The notes: generated by a model not told the origin, from the letters alone. A stretch of DNA of 5,706 nt from Candidatus Margulisiibacteriota bacterium (GCA_028717325.1 JAQUOB010000007.1:1-5706), one strand, 5' to 3'; shown: positions 1 through 5,706, counted from the first letter of the stretch. Numbers and translations: made by a program.

Positions 1-717
1 ATGACAGATAATGTGATGCGCGAACTCGCCGAAGTATTGCCCGGCTTCGGACGAGTCGCAAAAATCGTCAAAGCCGCCGTAAAAAACGACTCTCTTGTCG
101 ATATACAAAAGCTGTTTGGCGTAGCGGCCGATGTTGCCGATATCGTGGGTCACCAAGAGGATGGTCGTCTTATTCTTTTCGTTGAGCTCTTTGAGCGTTT
201 CAAAGAAGTTTTCCCTGGCTTCGGGATCAAGCGCCAGCGTCGGCTCGTCAAGGATCAAAAGCTGCGGCTCGTTGACCAGCGCGCGGGCCAGGAACACCCT
301 CTGCTGCTGGCCGCCGGAGAGGTCCCCGATCAGCTTGTGTTTGATGTTGATGATGCCGAGCTGGTTGAGCGCCCGGTCGATCGCCGCCTCGTCGTCTCCG
401 GTCAACGATTTGGGAAAGCGTTTTAGCGAAAGCAGGCCGAGCCCCACCACCTCGCTGGCGGTCGAAGGAAAGCGCAGGCTGTAAGGATAGAGCTTCTGCG
501 GCAGATAGCCGATTTTTTCTCGGGCAACAAAGATATTGCCGCGCGTCGGCTTGAGCAGGCCGAGGATCAGCCTGACGAGAGTGGTCTTGCCGCTGCCGTT
601 GGGGCCGACGATGCCGACAAAATTGCCTGCCTTGATATCGAAAACAACGTCCGAGAGGACCTCGTTCGTCTGGTATTTAAAGTGAAGATCTTTGACCGAG
701 ATTATTTCTGCCGGCAT
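1..717 (-). CDS. znuC: Zinc/manganese-type ABC transporter ATP-binding protein (ZnuC-like), 3' end cut by the window edge
   Basis: This is the cytoplasmic ATPase subunit that drives metal-ion import through an ABC permease. The frame is open for 239 codons from the ATG at 717 to base 1 with no stop. All ABC motifs are visible: Walker A GPNGSGKTT (38-46), Q-loop YLPQK (Q74), signature LSGGQQQR (133-140), Walker B LLILDEP (153-159), D-loop ALDP (162-165) and H-loop His191. The visible C-terminus reads FGEFAHHIICH (229-239). A His/Cys tail like this is common in ZnuC-type ATPases, so the protein probably ends within a few residues past the edge. The start overlaps the end of the upstream binding-protein gene by 16 bases and has only a weak AGG/GGG-type ribosome site, which suggests translational coupling. 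Zn versus Mn cannot be decided, so znuC is a family-level name. The partner permease is not in the window. Confidence 0.93.
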   Translation of the reverse strand, partial: MPAEIISVKDLHFKYQTNEVLSDVVFDIKAGNFVGIVGPNGSGKTTLVRLILGLLKPTRGNIFVAREKIGYLPQKLYPYSLRFPSTASEVVGLGLLSLKRFPKSLTGDDEAAIDRALNQLGIINIKHKLIGDLSGGQQQRVFLARALVNEPQLLILDEPTLALDPEARENFFETLKELNEKNKTTILLVTHDIGNIGRYAKQLLYIDKRVVFYGGFDDFCDSSEAGQYFGEFAHHIICH

Positions 718-1580
718 TCCAGCCCTACCTTAAGATTATTAAGATCCCGCTCCATGATCGAGAGAAAGGTTATTCCGGAGCCCAGCTCGCTACGGCTCAA
801 ATTATGCGCGCCGTGCAAAAGCAGAAGCTTGGCCCCCGTTTCTCTCGCGATCGTCTGCGCGACCTTCGGCGAGATCAGCTCCTCGTAATAGACGTATTTT
901 ATATCATTGGCCCGCATTTTCCCAATCAGTTCGATCAGGGCTTTCGCGGTCGGTTCGGCATCGGGCGAAAAACCCCGGTAAGGCGAGAGATACTCGAGGC
1001 CGTAGCGCCGGTTAAAATAGCTGAAAGCAAAATGGCCGCCGAAAATATACAGCTTGTGTTTGCAGTCGGCCAACGCCGCTTTGAACTGCCGGTCCATCTG
1101 CCGCAGCCGCTGCTTGTAGTTATCGGCGTTTGAAGAGTAAAGCGGCCCGTCGCCCGGGTCTTTGGCGATCAACGCGTCGCGGACATTGTCGACCATTATT
1201 TGCGCGTTGCCGAGATCGAGCCAGACATGGGGATCAACACCGCCGCTCCCCCGCATAAATTGAATCCCGCGGCTGGCGTCGACAACGAGCAGGTTCTTGC
1301 CCGTCGTTCCCTTGAGCAGCGTTTCGACCCAGGGCTCCATGTAACGGTTCGTGTATATAAAAATGTCCGCCCGATTGATGTCGAGGATATCCTGCGGCGT
1401 CGGCTCAAAAGCGTGCGGCTCGATCCCCGGCGGCAGGAGCAGTTTGACGTCGACCTTATCCCCGCCCACGCTCCTGACAAAATCATATTCAGGAAAAAGC
1501 GTGGTGATGACTTTGATCCTGGCGGAAGCAGCAAAGGTTAAGCTAAGACAAAAGAACAGGACGATAAAAATCCGCAACAT
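702..1580 (-). CDS. znuA: Periplasmic metal-binding protein of a zinc/manganese ABC importer (ZnuA/TroA family)
   Basis: This 292-residue protein binds a divalent metal and delivers it to the membrane permease (cluster A-I/cluster 9 solute-binding family). Residues 1-20 form a signal peptide (hydrophobic core IFIVLFFCLSLTF) with a likely signal peptidase I cleavage after ASA (18-20). Cys11 is not in a lipobox, so it should be soluble in the periplasm. Three family metal-ligand histidines are clear: His56 in PPGIEPHAFEP, His118 in DPHVWLD and His183 in FGGHFAFSYF. The fourth ligand position is probably Glu265 (NLSRSELG), by analogy with family members that use Glu or Asp there. The tail TFLSIMERDLNNL (271-283) matches the family's final helix. 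The His-rich loop of many zinc-specific ZnuA proteins is absent, so Mn or another metal is possible. A GGAAG ribosome site (1591-1595) lies 10 bases before the ATG, inside the end of the MFS gene, whose stop is only 2 bases away. Confidence 0.93.
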   Translation of the reverse strand: MLRIFIVLFFCLSLTFAASARIKVITTLFPEYDFVRSVGGDKVDVKLLLPPGIEPHAFEPTPQDILDINRADIFIYTNRYMEPWVETLLKGTTGKNLLVVDASRGIQFMRGSGGVDPHVWLDLGNAQIMVDNVRDALIAKDPGDGPLYSSNADNYKQRLRQMDRQFKAALADCKHKLYIFGGHFAFSYFNRRYGLEYLSPYRGFSPDAEPTAKALIELIGKMRANDIKYVYYEELISPKVAQTIARETGAKLLLLHGAHNLSRSELGSGITFLSIMERDLNNLKVGLECRQK

Positions 1581-1582
1581 TT

Positions 1583-2911
1583 CTAAAATTCTTCCGGCGG
1601 CACGGTCGTGCCGGTGGCGATCTGGATGCCGGAGGCCACTTCGGGGATGATACCCATTTTAACGTAGATCGGATGGATCTTTTGCCTGATCGCCGGCAGT
1701 TGCCGGGCGAACAGGGCCGCCCCGATCAAGCACAGTATGCCGCTGCCGGCCAAAGTGTTCGGCGCGCCAAAGCTGTTGGCGATCACGCCCGCCGCCAGGC
1801 TGCCGAAAGGGATCATGCCGAGAAAAGCCAGGGAAAAGAGCCCCATCACCCGGCCCCGTTTGTCCTCGTCAACGATCGTCTGAATGATCGTGTTGGAAGA
1901 AGACATCTGGATCATCATGGCCGAGCCGACCAGAAACAGCAAGGCCATGGAGAGGTAGAGGTTGTTTGAAAGCGAGAAGAGTATCAGCCCAAGGCCGAAA
2001 GCGGCCGCGCCCAGTGGGATATTGACGGCCAGCCCGACAACCGTTCGGCGCGAGGCCATGTAGAGCGAGCCGGCCAGGGCCCCCAGGCCGATCGAAGCCA
2101 TCAAAAAGCCGAGCGTTTCGGCGCCGCCATGCAGAACGTCCCTGGCAAAGACCGGCATTAATACCATGTAGGGCATGCCCAGCAGGCTGACCAGCGCCAG
2201 CAGAAAAATGATCGAACGGATGGGCGCAAAGCCGAACGTATATTTAAATCCTTCTTTGATCCCCGCCAGAAATTCCTGTTCTTCTCCCCTGGTTTTCCGG
2301 CGCGGCAGTTTCATGGCCAGCAGGGCGGTGATGGCGGCCAGGAAGCTGATCGCGTTGATCAAAAAGCAGATCGCCTCGCCGAACGCGGCCACGACCAGGC
2401 CGGCGATCGAGGGGCCGATCAGCCGGGAGCCGTTAAAGAGCGTCGAGTGCAGGGCGATACCGTTGGCAAGGTCCTCTTTTTTTTCGACCAGGTCGACGAC
2501 AAAGGCCTGGCGGGTCGGCATCTCAAGGGCGTTGACGGCGCCAAACAGCACGCCTAACAGGATGATCTGCCAGACGGTGATCACGCCGGCAAAAGCCAGC
2601 GCGGCAAAGATAAAAGCCAGGAGCATCTCGCCCGTCTGCGTCACGACCAGCAGGCGCCGACGGTCAAGCCGATCGGCCAGGAAGCCCGAGAAAGGGACGA
2701 TCAAAAGCGTCGGCGCCTGGGTCGCAAAACCGATCAGGCCCAGCATAAAGATCGAGTTGGTCAAGCGGTAGGCCAGCCAGCTGACGGCTACCTGCTGCAT
2801 CCAGGTACCGATCAGCGATATCCCCTGCCCGGCAAAATAGAGCCGGTAATTGGGATAATACAGCGCCCGGAAAAACATATTGAACAAAGGCCTGATCAGT
2901 TTTTTTTTCAT
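1583..2911 (-). CDS. MFS exporter, EntS/MFS_3-like, 12 transmembrane helices
   Basis: This 442-residue inner-membrane protein belongs to the major facilitator superfamily, in the MFS_3 group that includes the enterobactin exporter EntS. Visible hallmarks are YRLYFAGQGISLIGTWMQQVA near the N-terminus (helix 1), MFS motif A GFLADRLDRRRLL (76-88), and the group-typical stretch MPTRQAFVVD...NGIALHSTLFNGSRLIGPSIAG (131-171). A basic, acidic cytoplasmic loop follows between helices 6 and 7 (about 200-225), and the C-half motif DKRGRVMGLFSLAF lies at 350-363. The tail after helix 12 (about 405-442, RPIY/PEVASG-like) is one I recall from other MFS_3 proteins. The substrate is unknown; export of a siderophore, metallophore or other small molecule fits the family and the metal-transport neighbours, but a generic drug exporter is equally possible. 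The ATG overlaps the ATPase stop as ATGA and is preceded by GGGAAG (2920-2925). The first codons contain a run of nine A bases. Confidence 0.93.
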   Translation of the reverse strand: MKKKLIRPLFNMFFRALYYPNYRLYFAGQGISLIGTWMQQVAVSWLAYRLTNSIFMLGLIGFATQAPTLLIVPFSGFLADRLDRRRLLVVTQTGEMLLAFIFAALAFAGVITVWQIILLGVLFGAVNALEMPTRQAFVVDLVEKKEDLANGIALHSTLFNGSRLIGPSIAGLVVAAFGEAICFLINAISFLAAITALLAMKLPRRKTRGEEQEFLAGIKEGFKYTFGFAPIRSIIFLLALVSLLGMPYMVLMPVFARDVLHGGAETLGFLMASIGLGALAGSLYMASRRTVVGLAVNIPLGAAAFGLGLILFSLSNNLYLSMALLFLVGSAMMIQMSSSNTIIQTIVDEDKRGRVMGLFSLAFLGMIPFGSLAAGVIANSFGAPNTLAGSGILCLIGAALFARQLPAIRQKIHPIYVKMGIIPEVASGIQIATGTTVPPEEF

Positions 2912-5283
2912 TTATTGTTCTTCCCGAAAGAGATAAGTTTAACGGCTTCGAGCCAGAAAGTTCCGGCGGCTGTGACACAGATGATCATCAGCCACTCCAG
3001 CCCCGTCAGCGGCACGGTCTTGAGAGCTTGCCGGACGCCAGGGATAAGGGTTGAAGCCAAAACAAAGGCGAGAGCGGCGGCGGCCCAGCCGATCATGATC
3101 GGATTACTGAACCAGCCGAGTTTAGAGATCGGCTCGCGCTCCGAGCGCATATTGACGGCCAGCAGAACGTGGCCGACCAGCCAGGAGGCAAAAGCGACGG
3201 TCTGCGCGCGCAACAGGTCGCCGGTCAGGTACCAGGTGAATAGATAATTGAACGTGACGGCGGCAAACAGCCCGGCCGCCGAGACAAAGAGATAAGTGAG
3301 CATCGGCCGGTCCATGAACGGGCGCTTGGGATCGCGCGGCGGCAGGCGCATAAAATCCGATTCGGCCGGCTCGGCCGCAAAGGTCGCCGAAGCCGCCAGG
3401 TCCATGAACAGCTCCATCAAAATGATCTGGATCGGCGCGAACGGCACCGGCACCCGCAGGAGCACCGGCAGCAGTGTGATCGAGATCAGCGCGGCCTTGC
3501 AGGACAGATAGTAGCGCACCCCTTTCTTCAGGTTCTCAAAAAGGACTCGCCCCTCCTCAATGGCCCGGACGATCGTGGCAAAATTGTCATCGGCCAGCAC
3601 CATGCCCGCGGCCTCGCGGGCGACATCGGTGCCGGTCTCCCCCATAGCGATGCCGATATCGGCGGCGGCCAGCGCCGGCGCGTCGTTGACCCCGTCACCG
3701 GTCACCGCAACCACTTCCCCTCGCCGGTGCAGGGCATTGACGATCCTGAGCTTGTGCTCGGGGGTAGTGCGCGCAAAGATCGAGGCCTTACCCACCAGAT
3801 CGATCAGCTCATTTTCTGAAAGCCGGTCGAGCTCGGCGCCCGTCACGACCGTCGCTTCGCCGCCCAGACCAACCTGTTCGGCAATGGCCGACGCGGTGTT
3901 CGGGTGGTCCCCCGTCACCATGATCGGCCGGATACCCGCCGCCCGGCAGGCGGCGATCGCCGCTTTGACTTCCGGCCTGGGCTTATCTTCAAAACCGACC
4001 AGTCCGATCAAGCTCAATCCCGATTCCGTCTCTTCAACTGTAAGGTCCTCTCGCTCCGCCGGTTTTTCGGCGAACGCGATCACCCGTAAGCCGTCTTTGG
4101 CCATTTGTGAAGCAAGTTCAAGCCAGCGGACTCTTTCTTCCGCCGGCAGCACGCATCTGTCCAGGACCCCTTCGGGCGCGCCTTTGACCGCCACCAGCAG
4201 ATCTTTTTCCTGTCGATAAACTATCGACATCCGTTTCCGCGAGTTGTCAAAAGTGAACTCATTGATCAACACACCCTCCGGCTTCATGGCTTTGACGTCC
4301 AGTTCCAGGCCCAGATCGTCAATTTTCTTCCGCGCCGCTTCCGGATAAACCCGGCTGACTTCCAGTCGGTTTTGCGTCAGCGTCCCCGTCTTGTCGGTCG
4401 CAATGACGGTCACCGCGCCGAGCGTTTCCACGGTCTTGAGCTGTTTGGCGACCGCGTTTCTCTTGGAAAGACGATAGCCGCCCAGGGCCAAGACCATCGT
4501 GATGATGATCGGCAGTTCTTCCGGAATGGTGGCAAAAGTCAGCGACAGGCCGGTCAACAGCATCTGGCGCAGGGGCTGGCCGGCCACCAGCCAGCCGAGC
4601 AGCGGCACGATCGTGCTGAAGCCCAGGGCGACCCAGACCAAAAAGCGGGTCAGCTCTCGCATCGCCAGCTGGAGCGGCGTTCTGGGCGGTTTGGCCGCTT
4701 TGGTCAGCGACACGATCCGGCCGAGTTCGGTCGCCATACCGGTTTTGACCGCCTCCGCCAGGCCGCGGCCCCGCGTCACCGCCGTGCCGGCATAGACCGG
4801 CTCCGCCGCTGATTTTTCGACTGGCACCGATTCCCCGGTCAGCGAGGATTCGTCGGCCGCCAGGTTGAAGGCCTCGATCAGGCGGGCGTCGGCCGAGATC
4901 CGGCGCCCGGACTGGAGGGCCAGGACGTCACCGGGGACGACGGTTTCGGCCGGGACCTCAAGCAGTTTGCCGTCGCGCCAGACGGCCGTCGTCGGCTCCG
5001 ATAATTGTCGCAGGGCGGCGATCGTTTTCTTGGCCCGGAATTCGTTGTAGACCTCAACACCGACCAGGATCAGGATGACGACTATGATCGTTAACGCATC
5101 GTCAAGCTTGCCCCAGAGCGAATAGAGAAAGCCAGTGAACAAGAGCAGGAGGATCATCGGCTCGCGGACCTCTTCCCAGAAGATATCGATGAAAGTGATC
5201 TTTTTTTCGGCCGTTATTTGGTTCGGCCCGTATTTTTTGAGCCGCGCCCCGGCCTCCTCTGTAGTTAAACCAGTATTGTTCAT
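2908..5283 (-). CDS. P2-type cation-transporting P-type ATPase (PEEL subgroup, compact N domain)
   Basis: An inner-membrane cation pump driven by ATP through a phospho-aspartate. From the ATG at 5283 it has 791 residues. Order: cation-ATPase N-terminal domain (GLTTEEAGARLKKYG), helices M1-M2 (about 42-82), A domain with SSLTGES (TGES 149-152), M3-M4 (about 213-272) with IPEELP (253-258), phosphorylation motif DKTGTLT (Asp297), nucleotide site FDNSRKRMS (345-353) and KGAPEG (367-372), TGD (457-459), hinge TGDGVND (528-534), then M5-M10 (about 592-784). The in-frame TTG at 5316 would add 11 residues but lies upstream of the promoter -10, so ATG 5283 is preferred. Oddities: only 70 residues separate Asp297 from Lys367, and the M5/M6 ion ligands differ from Ca2+ pumps (Lys596 and Leu599 replace Asn and Glu; Glu624 and Asp628 in M6). 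Ca2+, Mn2+, Mg2+, Na+ or H+ are all possible. It heads the leftward operon. Confidence 0.93.
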   Translation of the reverse strand: MNNTGLTTEEAGARLKKYGPNQITAEKKITFIDIFWEEVREPMILLLLFTGFLYSLWGKLDDALTIIVVILILVGVEVYNEFRAKKTIAALRQLSEPTTAVWRDGKLLEVPAETVVPGDVLALQSGRRISADARLIEAFNLAADESSLTGESVPVEKSAAEPVYAGTAVTRGRGLAEAVKTGMATELGRIVSLTKAAKPPRTPLQLAMRELTRFLVWVALGFSTIVPLLGWLVAGQPLRQMLLTGLSLTFATIPEELPIIITMVLALGGYRLSKRNAVAKQLKTVETLGAVTVIATDKTGTLTQNRLEVSRVYPEAARKKIDDLGLELDVKAMKPEGVLINEFTFDNSRKRMSIVYRQEKDLLVAVKGAPEGVLDRCVLPAEERVRWLELASQMAKDGLRVIAFAEKPAEREDLTVEETESGLSLIGLVGFEDKPRPEVKAAIAACRAAGIRPIMVTGDHPNTASAIAEQVGLGGEATVVTGAELDRLSENELIDLVGKASIFARTTPEHKLRIVNALHRRGEVVAVTGDGVNDAPALAAADIGIAMGETGTDVAREAAGMVLADDNFATIVRAIEEGRVLFENLKKGVRYYLSCKAALISITLLPVLLRVPVPFAPIQIILMELFMDLAASATFAAEPAESDFMRLPPRDPKRPFMDRPMLTYLFVSAAGLFAAVTFNYLFTWYLTGDLLRAQTVAFASWLVGHVLLAVNMRSEREPISKLGWFSNPIMIGWAAAALAFVLASTLIPGVRQALKTVPLTGLEWLMIICVTAAGTFWLEAVKLISFGKNNK

Positions 5284-5292
5284 GGCAGCTTG

Positions 5293-5321
5293 ATTATACC
5301 TTTTTTCATTTGACAATTTAA
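5293..5321 (-). promoter_or_regulatory. Predicted sigma70-type promoter of the leftward ATPase-MFS-ABC operon
   Basis: On the minus strand a perfect -10 box TATAAT (5298-5293) is preceded, after 17 bases, by a weak -35 TTAAAT (5321-5316). A better -35-like hexamer TTGTCA (5316-5311) is only 12 bases away, which is too close. The -10 ends 9 bases before the ATG at 5283, so the start point would fall near 5284-5287, giving a leader of about 0-4 bases. No other good promoter is seen in the tightly packed genes downstream. Confidence 0.65.
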
Positions 5322-5338
5322 GCCCGGCCGTCTAAAAT
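5310..5338 (+). promoter_or_regulatory. Predicted consensus sigma70-type promoter for the plus-strand membrane protein gene
   Basis: A perfect -35 TTGACA (5310-5315) is followed, after exactly 17 bases, by a -10 TAAAAT (5333-5338; 5 of 6 consensus). The start point would be near 5345, leaving a leader of about 33 bases. The -35 box abuts the -35 of the divergent operon promoter, so the two probably compete for polymerase or share a regulator. Confidence 0.75.
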
Positions 5339-5345
5339 CGCGCCA

Positions 5346-5363
5346 GGACCATTAATATGGTTC
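5346..5363 (+). promoter_or_regulatory. Inverted repeat / 5' UTR hairpin just before the ribosome binding site
   Basis: GGACCAT (5346-5352) pairs with ATGGTTC (5357-5363) around a TAAT loop, giving a 7-bp stem that includes one G-U pair. It begins at the predicted 5' end of the plus-strand mRNA and ends one base before the Shine-Dalgarno sequence. It could be an mRNA-stabilising or translation-tuning hairpin, or an operator half-site pair (ACCAT-N4-ATGGT) for a repressor. The symmetry is seen directly; the role is inferred. Confidence 0.45.
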
Positions 5364-5364
5364 C

Positions 5365-5374
5365 AAGGAGGTGA
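5365..5374 (+). promoter_or_regulatory. Near-perfect Shine-Dalgarno sequence
   Basis: AAGGAGGTGA is complementary over ten bases to the canonical 16S rRNA tail (TCACCTCCTT), with 3 bases (AAC) between its end and the ATG at 5378. It fixes the start of the plus-strand gene and predicts strong initiation. It contrasts with the ATPase on the other side of the same intergenic region, which has no such site. Confidence 0.85.
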
Positions 5375-5377
5375 AAC

Positions 5378-5706
5378 ATGAACTGGTTAAAAGCGATAGG
5401 ATTCGGAATCGCTCTCTTTGCTATAATCTTCGTCGTCGGGTCGATTGCCATGTTCGGGCTCAAGCTCGCGGGCATCGTCCTTTCTCTCACTATGCTTATC
5501 GCCGTTATTATTGTCGTCTACCTGCTGGCCGCCCAGTATAAGATCAGGGGCCTCAACGCGGGCCTCCAGGTCGGGCTGGTCTGGCTGGTAATTTACGCAC
5601 TGCTGGAGTACATAGTCGTTGTTCAGATCTTCAACAAAGGTGAAACCGGCGGTTTTTACAACTGGTCGGTCCTGCTTGGTTATTTGCTGGTTGTCGTCAT
5701 CCCGGC
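5378..5706 (+). CDS. Small multi-helix membrane protein of unknown function, 3' end cut by the window edge
   Basis: I do not recognise this family. The frame is open from the ATG at 5378 to the edge (109 complete codons, no stop). The start is well supported by a near-perfect Shine-Dalgarno sequence and an upstream consensus promoter. The protein is almost all membrane: likely helices at about 6-28, 30-52, 61-83 and 94 onward, with short loops. Positive residues at Lys5 and at Lys55/Arg57 in the second loop suggest N-terminus inside, by the positive-inside rule. Glu77 lies within the third helix, and Gly/Asn residues (NKGETGG, 86-92) make the third loop. There is no signal peptide distinct from helix 1 and no catalytic motif is visible. 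It is transcribed away from the metal-transport operon and shares its control region, which hints at, but does not prove, a linked role. Confidence 0.82.
   Translation, partial: MNWLKAIGFGIALFAIIFVVGSIAMFGLKLAGIVLSLTMLIAVIIVVYLLAAQYKIRGLNAGLQVGLVWLVIYALLEYIVVVQIFNKGETGGFYNWSVLLGYLLVVVIP

Noticed and set aside
1..484. Plus-strand open frames opposite the ABC ATPase gene
   Set aside because: They are antisense shadows. The minus strand encodes a full set of ABC motifs across the same bases.
3950..3966. GCGATCGC palindrome, the HIP1 repeat of cyanobacteria
   Set aside because: I noticed only this copy. GATC-rich words are common here because of ATC codons next to G, so it gives no cyanobacterial signal.
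3560..4219. Long plus-strand open frame (219 codons) inside the ATPase region, and similar ones at 2175-2771 and 4372-4812
   Set aside because: Their compositions are low-complexity Ser/Ala/Arg or Arg/Gln/Gly rich, as expected for antisense reading of GC-rich genes. The opposite strand carries conserved motifs throughout.
5249..5262. GAGGAGG on the minus strand inside the first codons of the ATPase, resembling a ribosome site
   Set aside because: It encodes the conserved TTEEA of the N-terminal domain, and no suitable start codon follows at the right distance.
5280..5309. Nine-codon mini-ORF (MKKGIIKLP) on the minus strand whose stop overlaps the ATPase ATG as ATGA, like a leader peptide
   Set aside because: It contains the predicted -10 box, so it would not be in the transcript, and it has no ribosome site. 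It would become interesting only if transcription starts further upstream.
5284..5316. In-frame TTG start at 5316 adding 11 residues (SNEKRYNQAAM) to the ATPase
   Set aside because: The extension would be read across the promoter -10 and lies upstream of the predicted transcript start. The ATG at 5283 fits the usual N-terminus of this family.
5284..5377. Fur, Zur or MntR operator expected for a metal operon
   Set aside because: I found no long symmetric AT-rich palindrome matching these boxes. The only clear inverted repeat is the short ACCAT-N4-ATGGT on the plus-strand leader side.
1..5706. CRISPR arrays, tRNAs, rRNAs, insertion sequences or long repeats
   Set aside because: No spaced direct repeats, tRNA-like cloverleaf, transposase frame or terminal inverted repeats were seen. 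Coding genes account for all but about 94 bases.

Overview
The window looks like a bacterial chromosomal segment of fairly high GC content, probably from a diderm (Gram-negative-type) and possibly uncultivated lineage. The diderm inference rests on the metal-binding ABC protein, which carries an ordinary signal peptide and no lipobox cysteine and would therefore be a free periplasmic protein. Promoters are sigma70-like (TTGACA and TATAAT type), and one ribosome binding site matches the canonical anti-SD sequence at ten consecutive bases. I cannot assign a phylum from the sequence alone.

Layout. Four genes run leftwards on the minus strand as one compact unit, in transcription order: a P2-type cation-pumping ATPase (5283 to 2908), a 12-helix MFS exporter of the EntS/MFS_3 kind (2911 to 1583), a ZnuA-type periplasmic metal-binding protein (1580 to 702), and a ZnuC-type ABC ATPase (717 to the window edge, unfinished). 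The junctions are a 4-base ATGA overlap, a 2-base gap and a 16-base overlap, so co-transcription and translational coupling are likely. The ABC permease (ZnuB) is not in the window and would be expected just beyond position 1. On the plus strand, a gene for a small multi-helix membrane protein of unknown function starts at 5378 and runs off the right edge.

Between the two transcription units lies a 94-base divergent control region (5284-5377). It holds back-to-back promoters whose -35 boxes abut, a 7-bp hairpin at the predicted 5' end of the plus-strand transcript, and a near-perfect Shine-Dalgarno sequence for the plus-strand gene. The minus-strand promoter lies so close to the ATPase ATG that its mRNA is probably leaderless or nearly so.

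How the genes may work together. The ABC pair imports a divalent transition metal (Zn or Mn), the P-type ATPase moves a cation across the inner membrane, and the MFS protein most resembles small-molecule or siderophore exporters. A metal-homeostasis operon is a reasonable inference, but the substrates of the pump and the MFS protein cannot be read from sequence. The pump is unusual: it has a very compact nucleotide-binding domain, PEEL instead of PEGL in helix M4, and Lys/Leu where Ca2+ pumps have Asn/Glu in helix M5. These are the strongest leads in the window.
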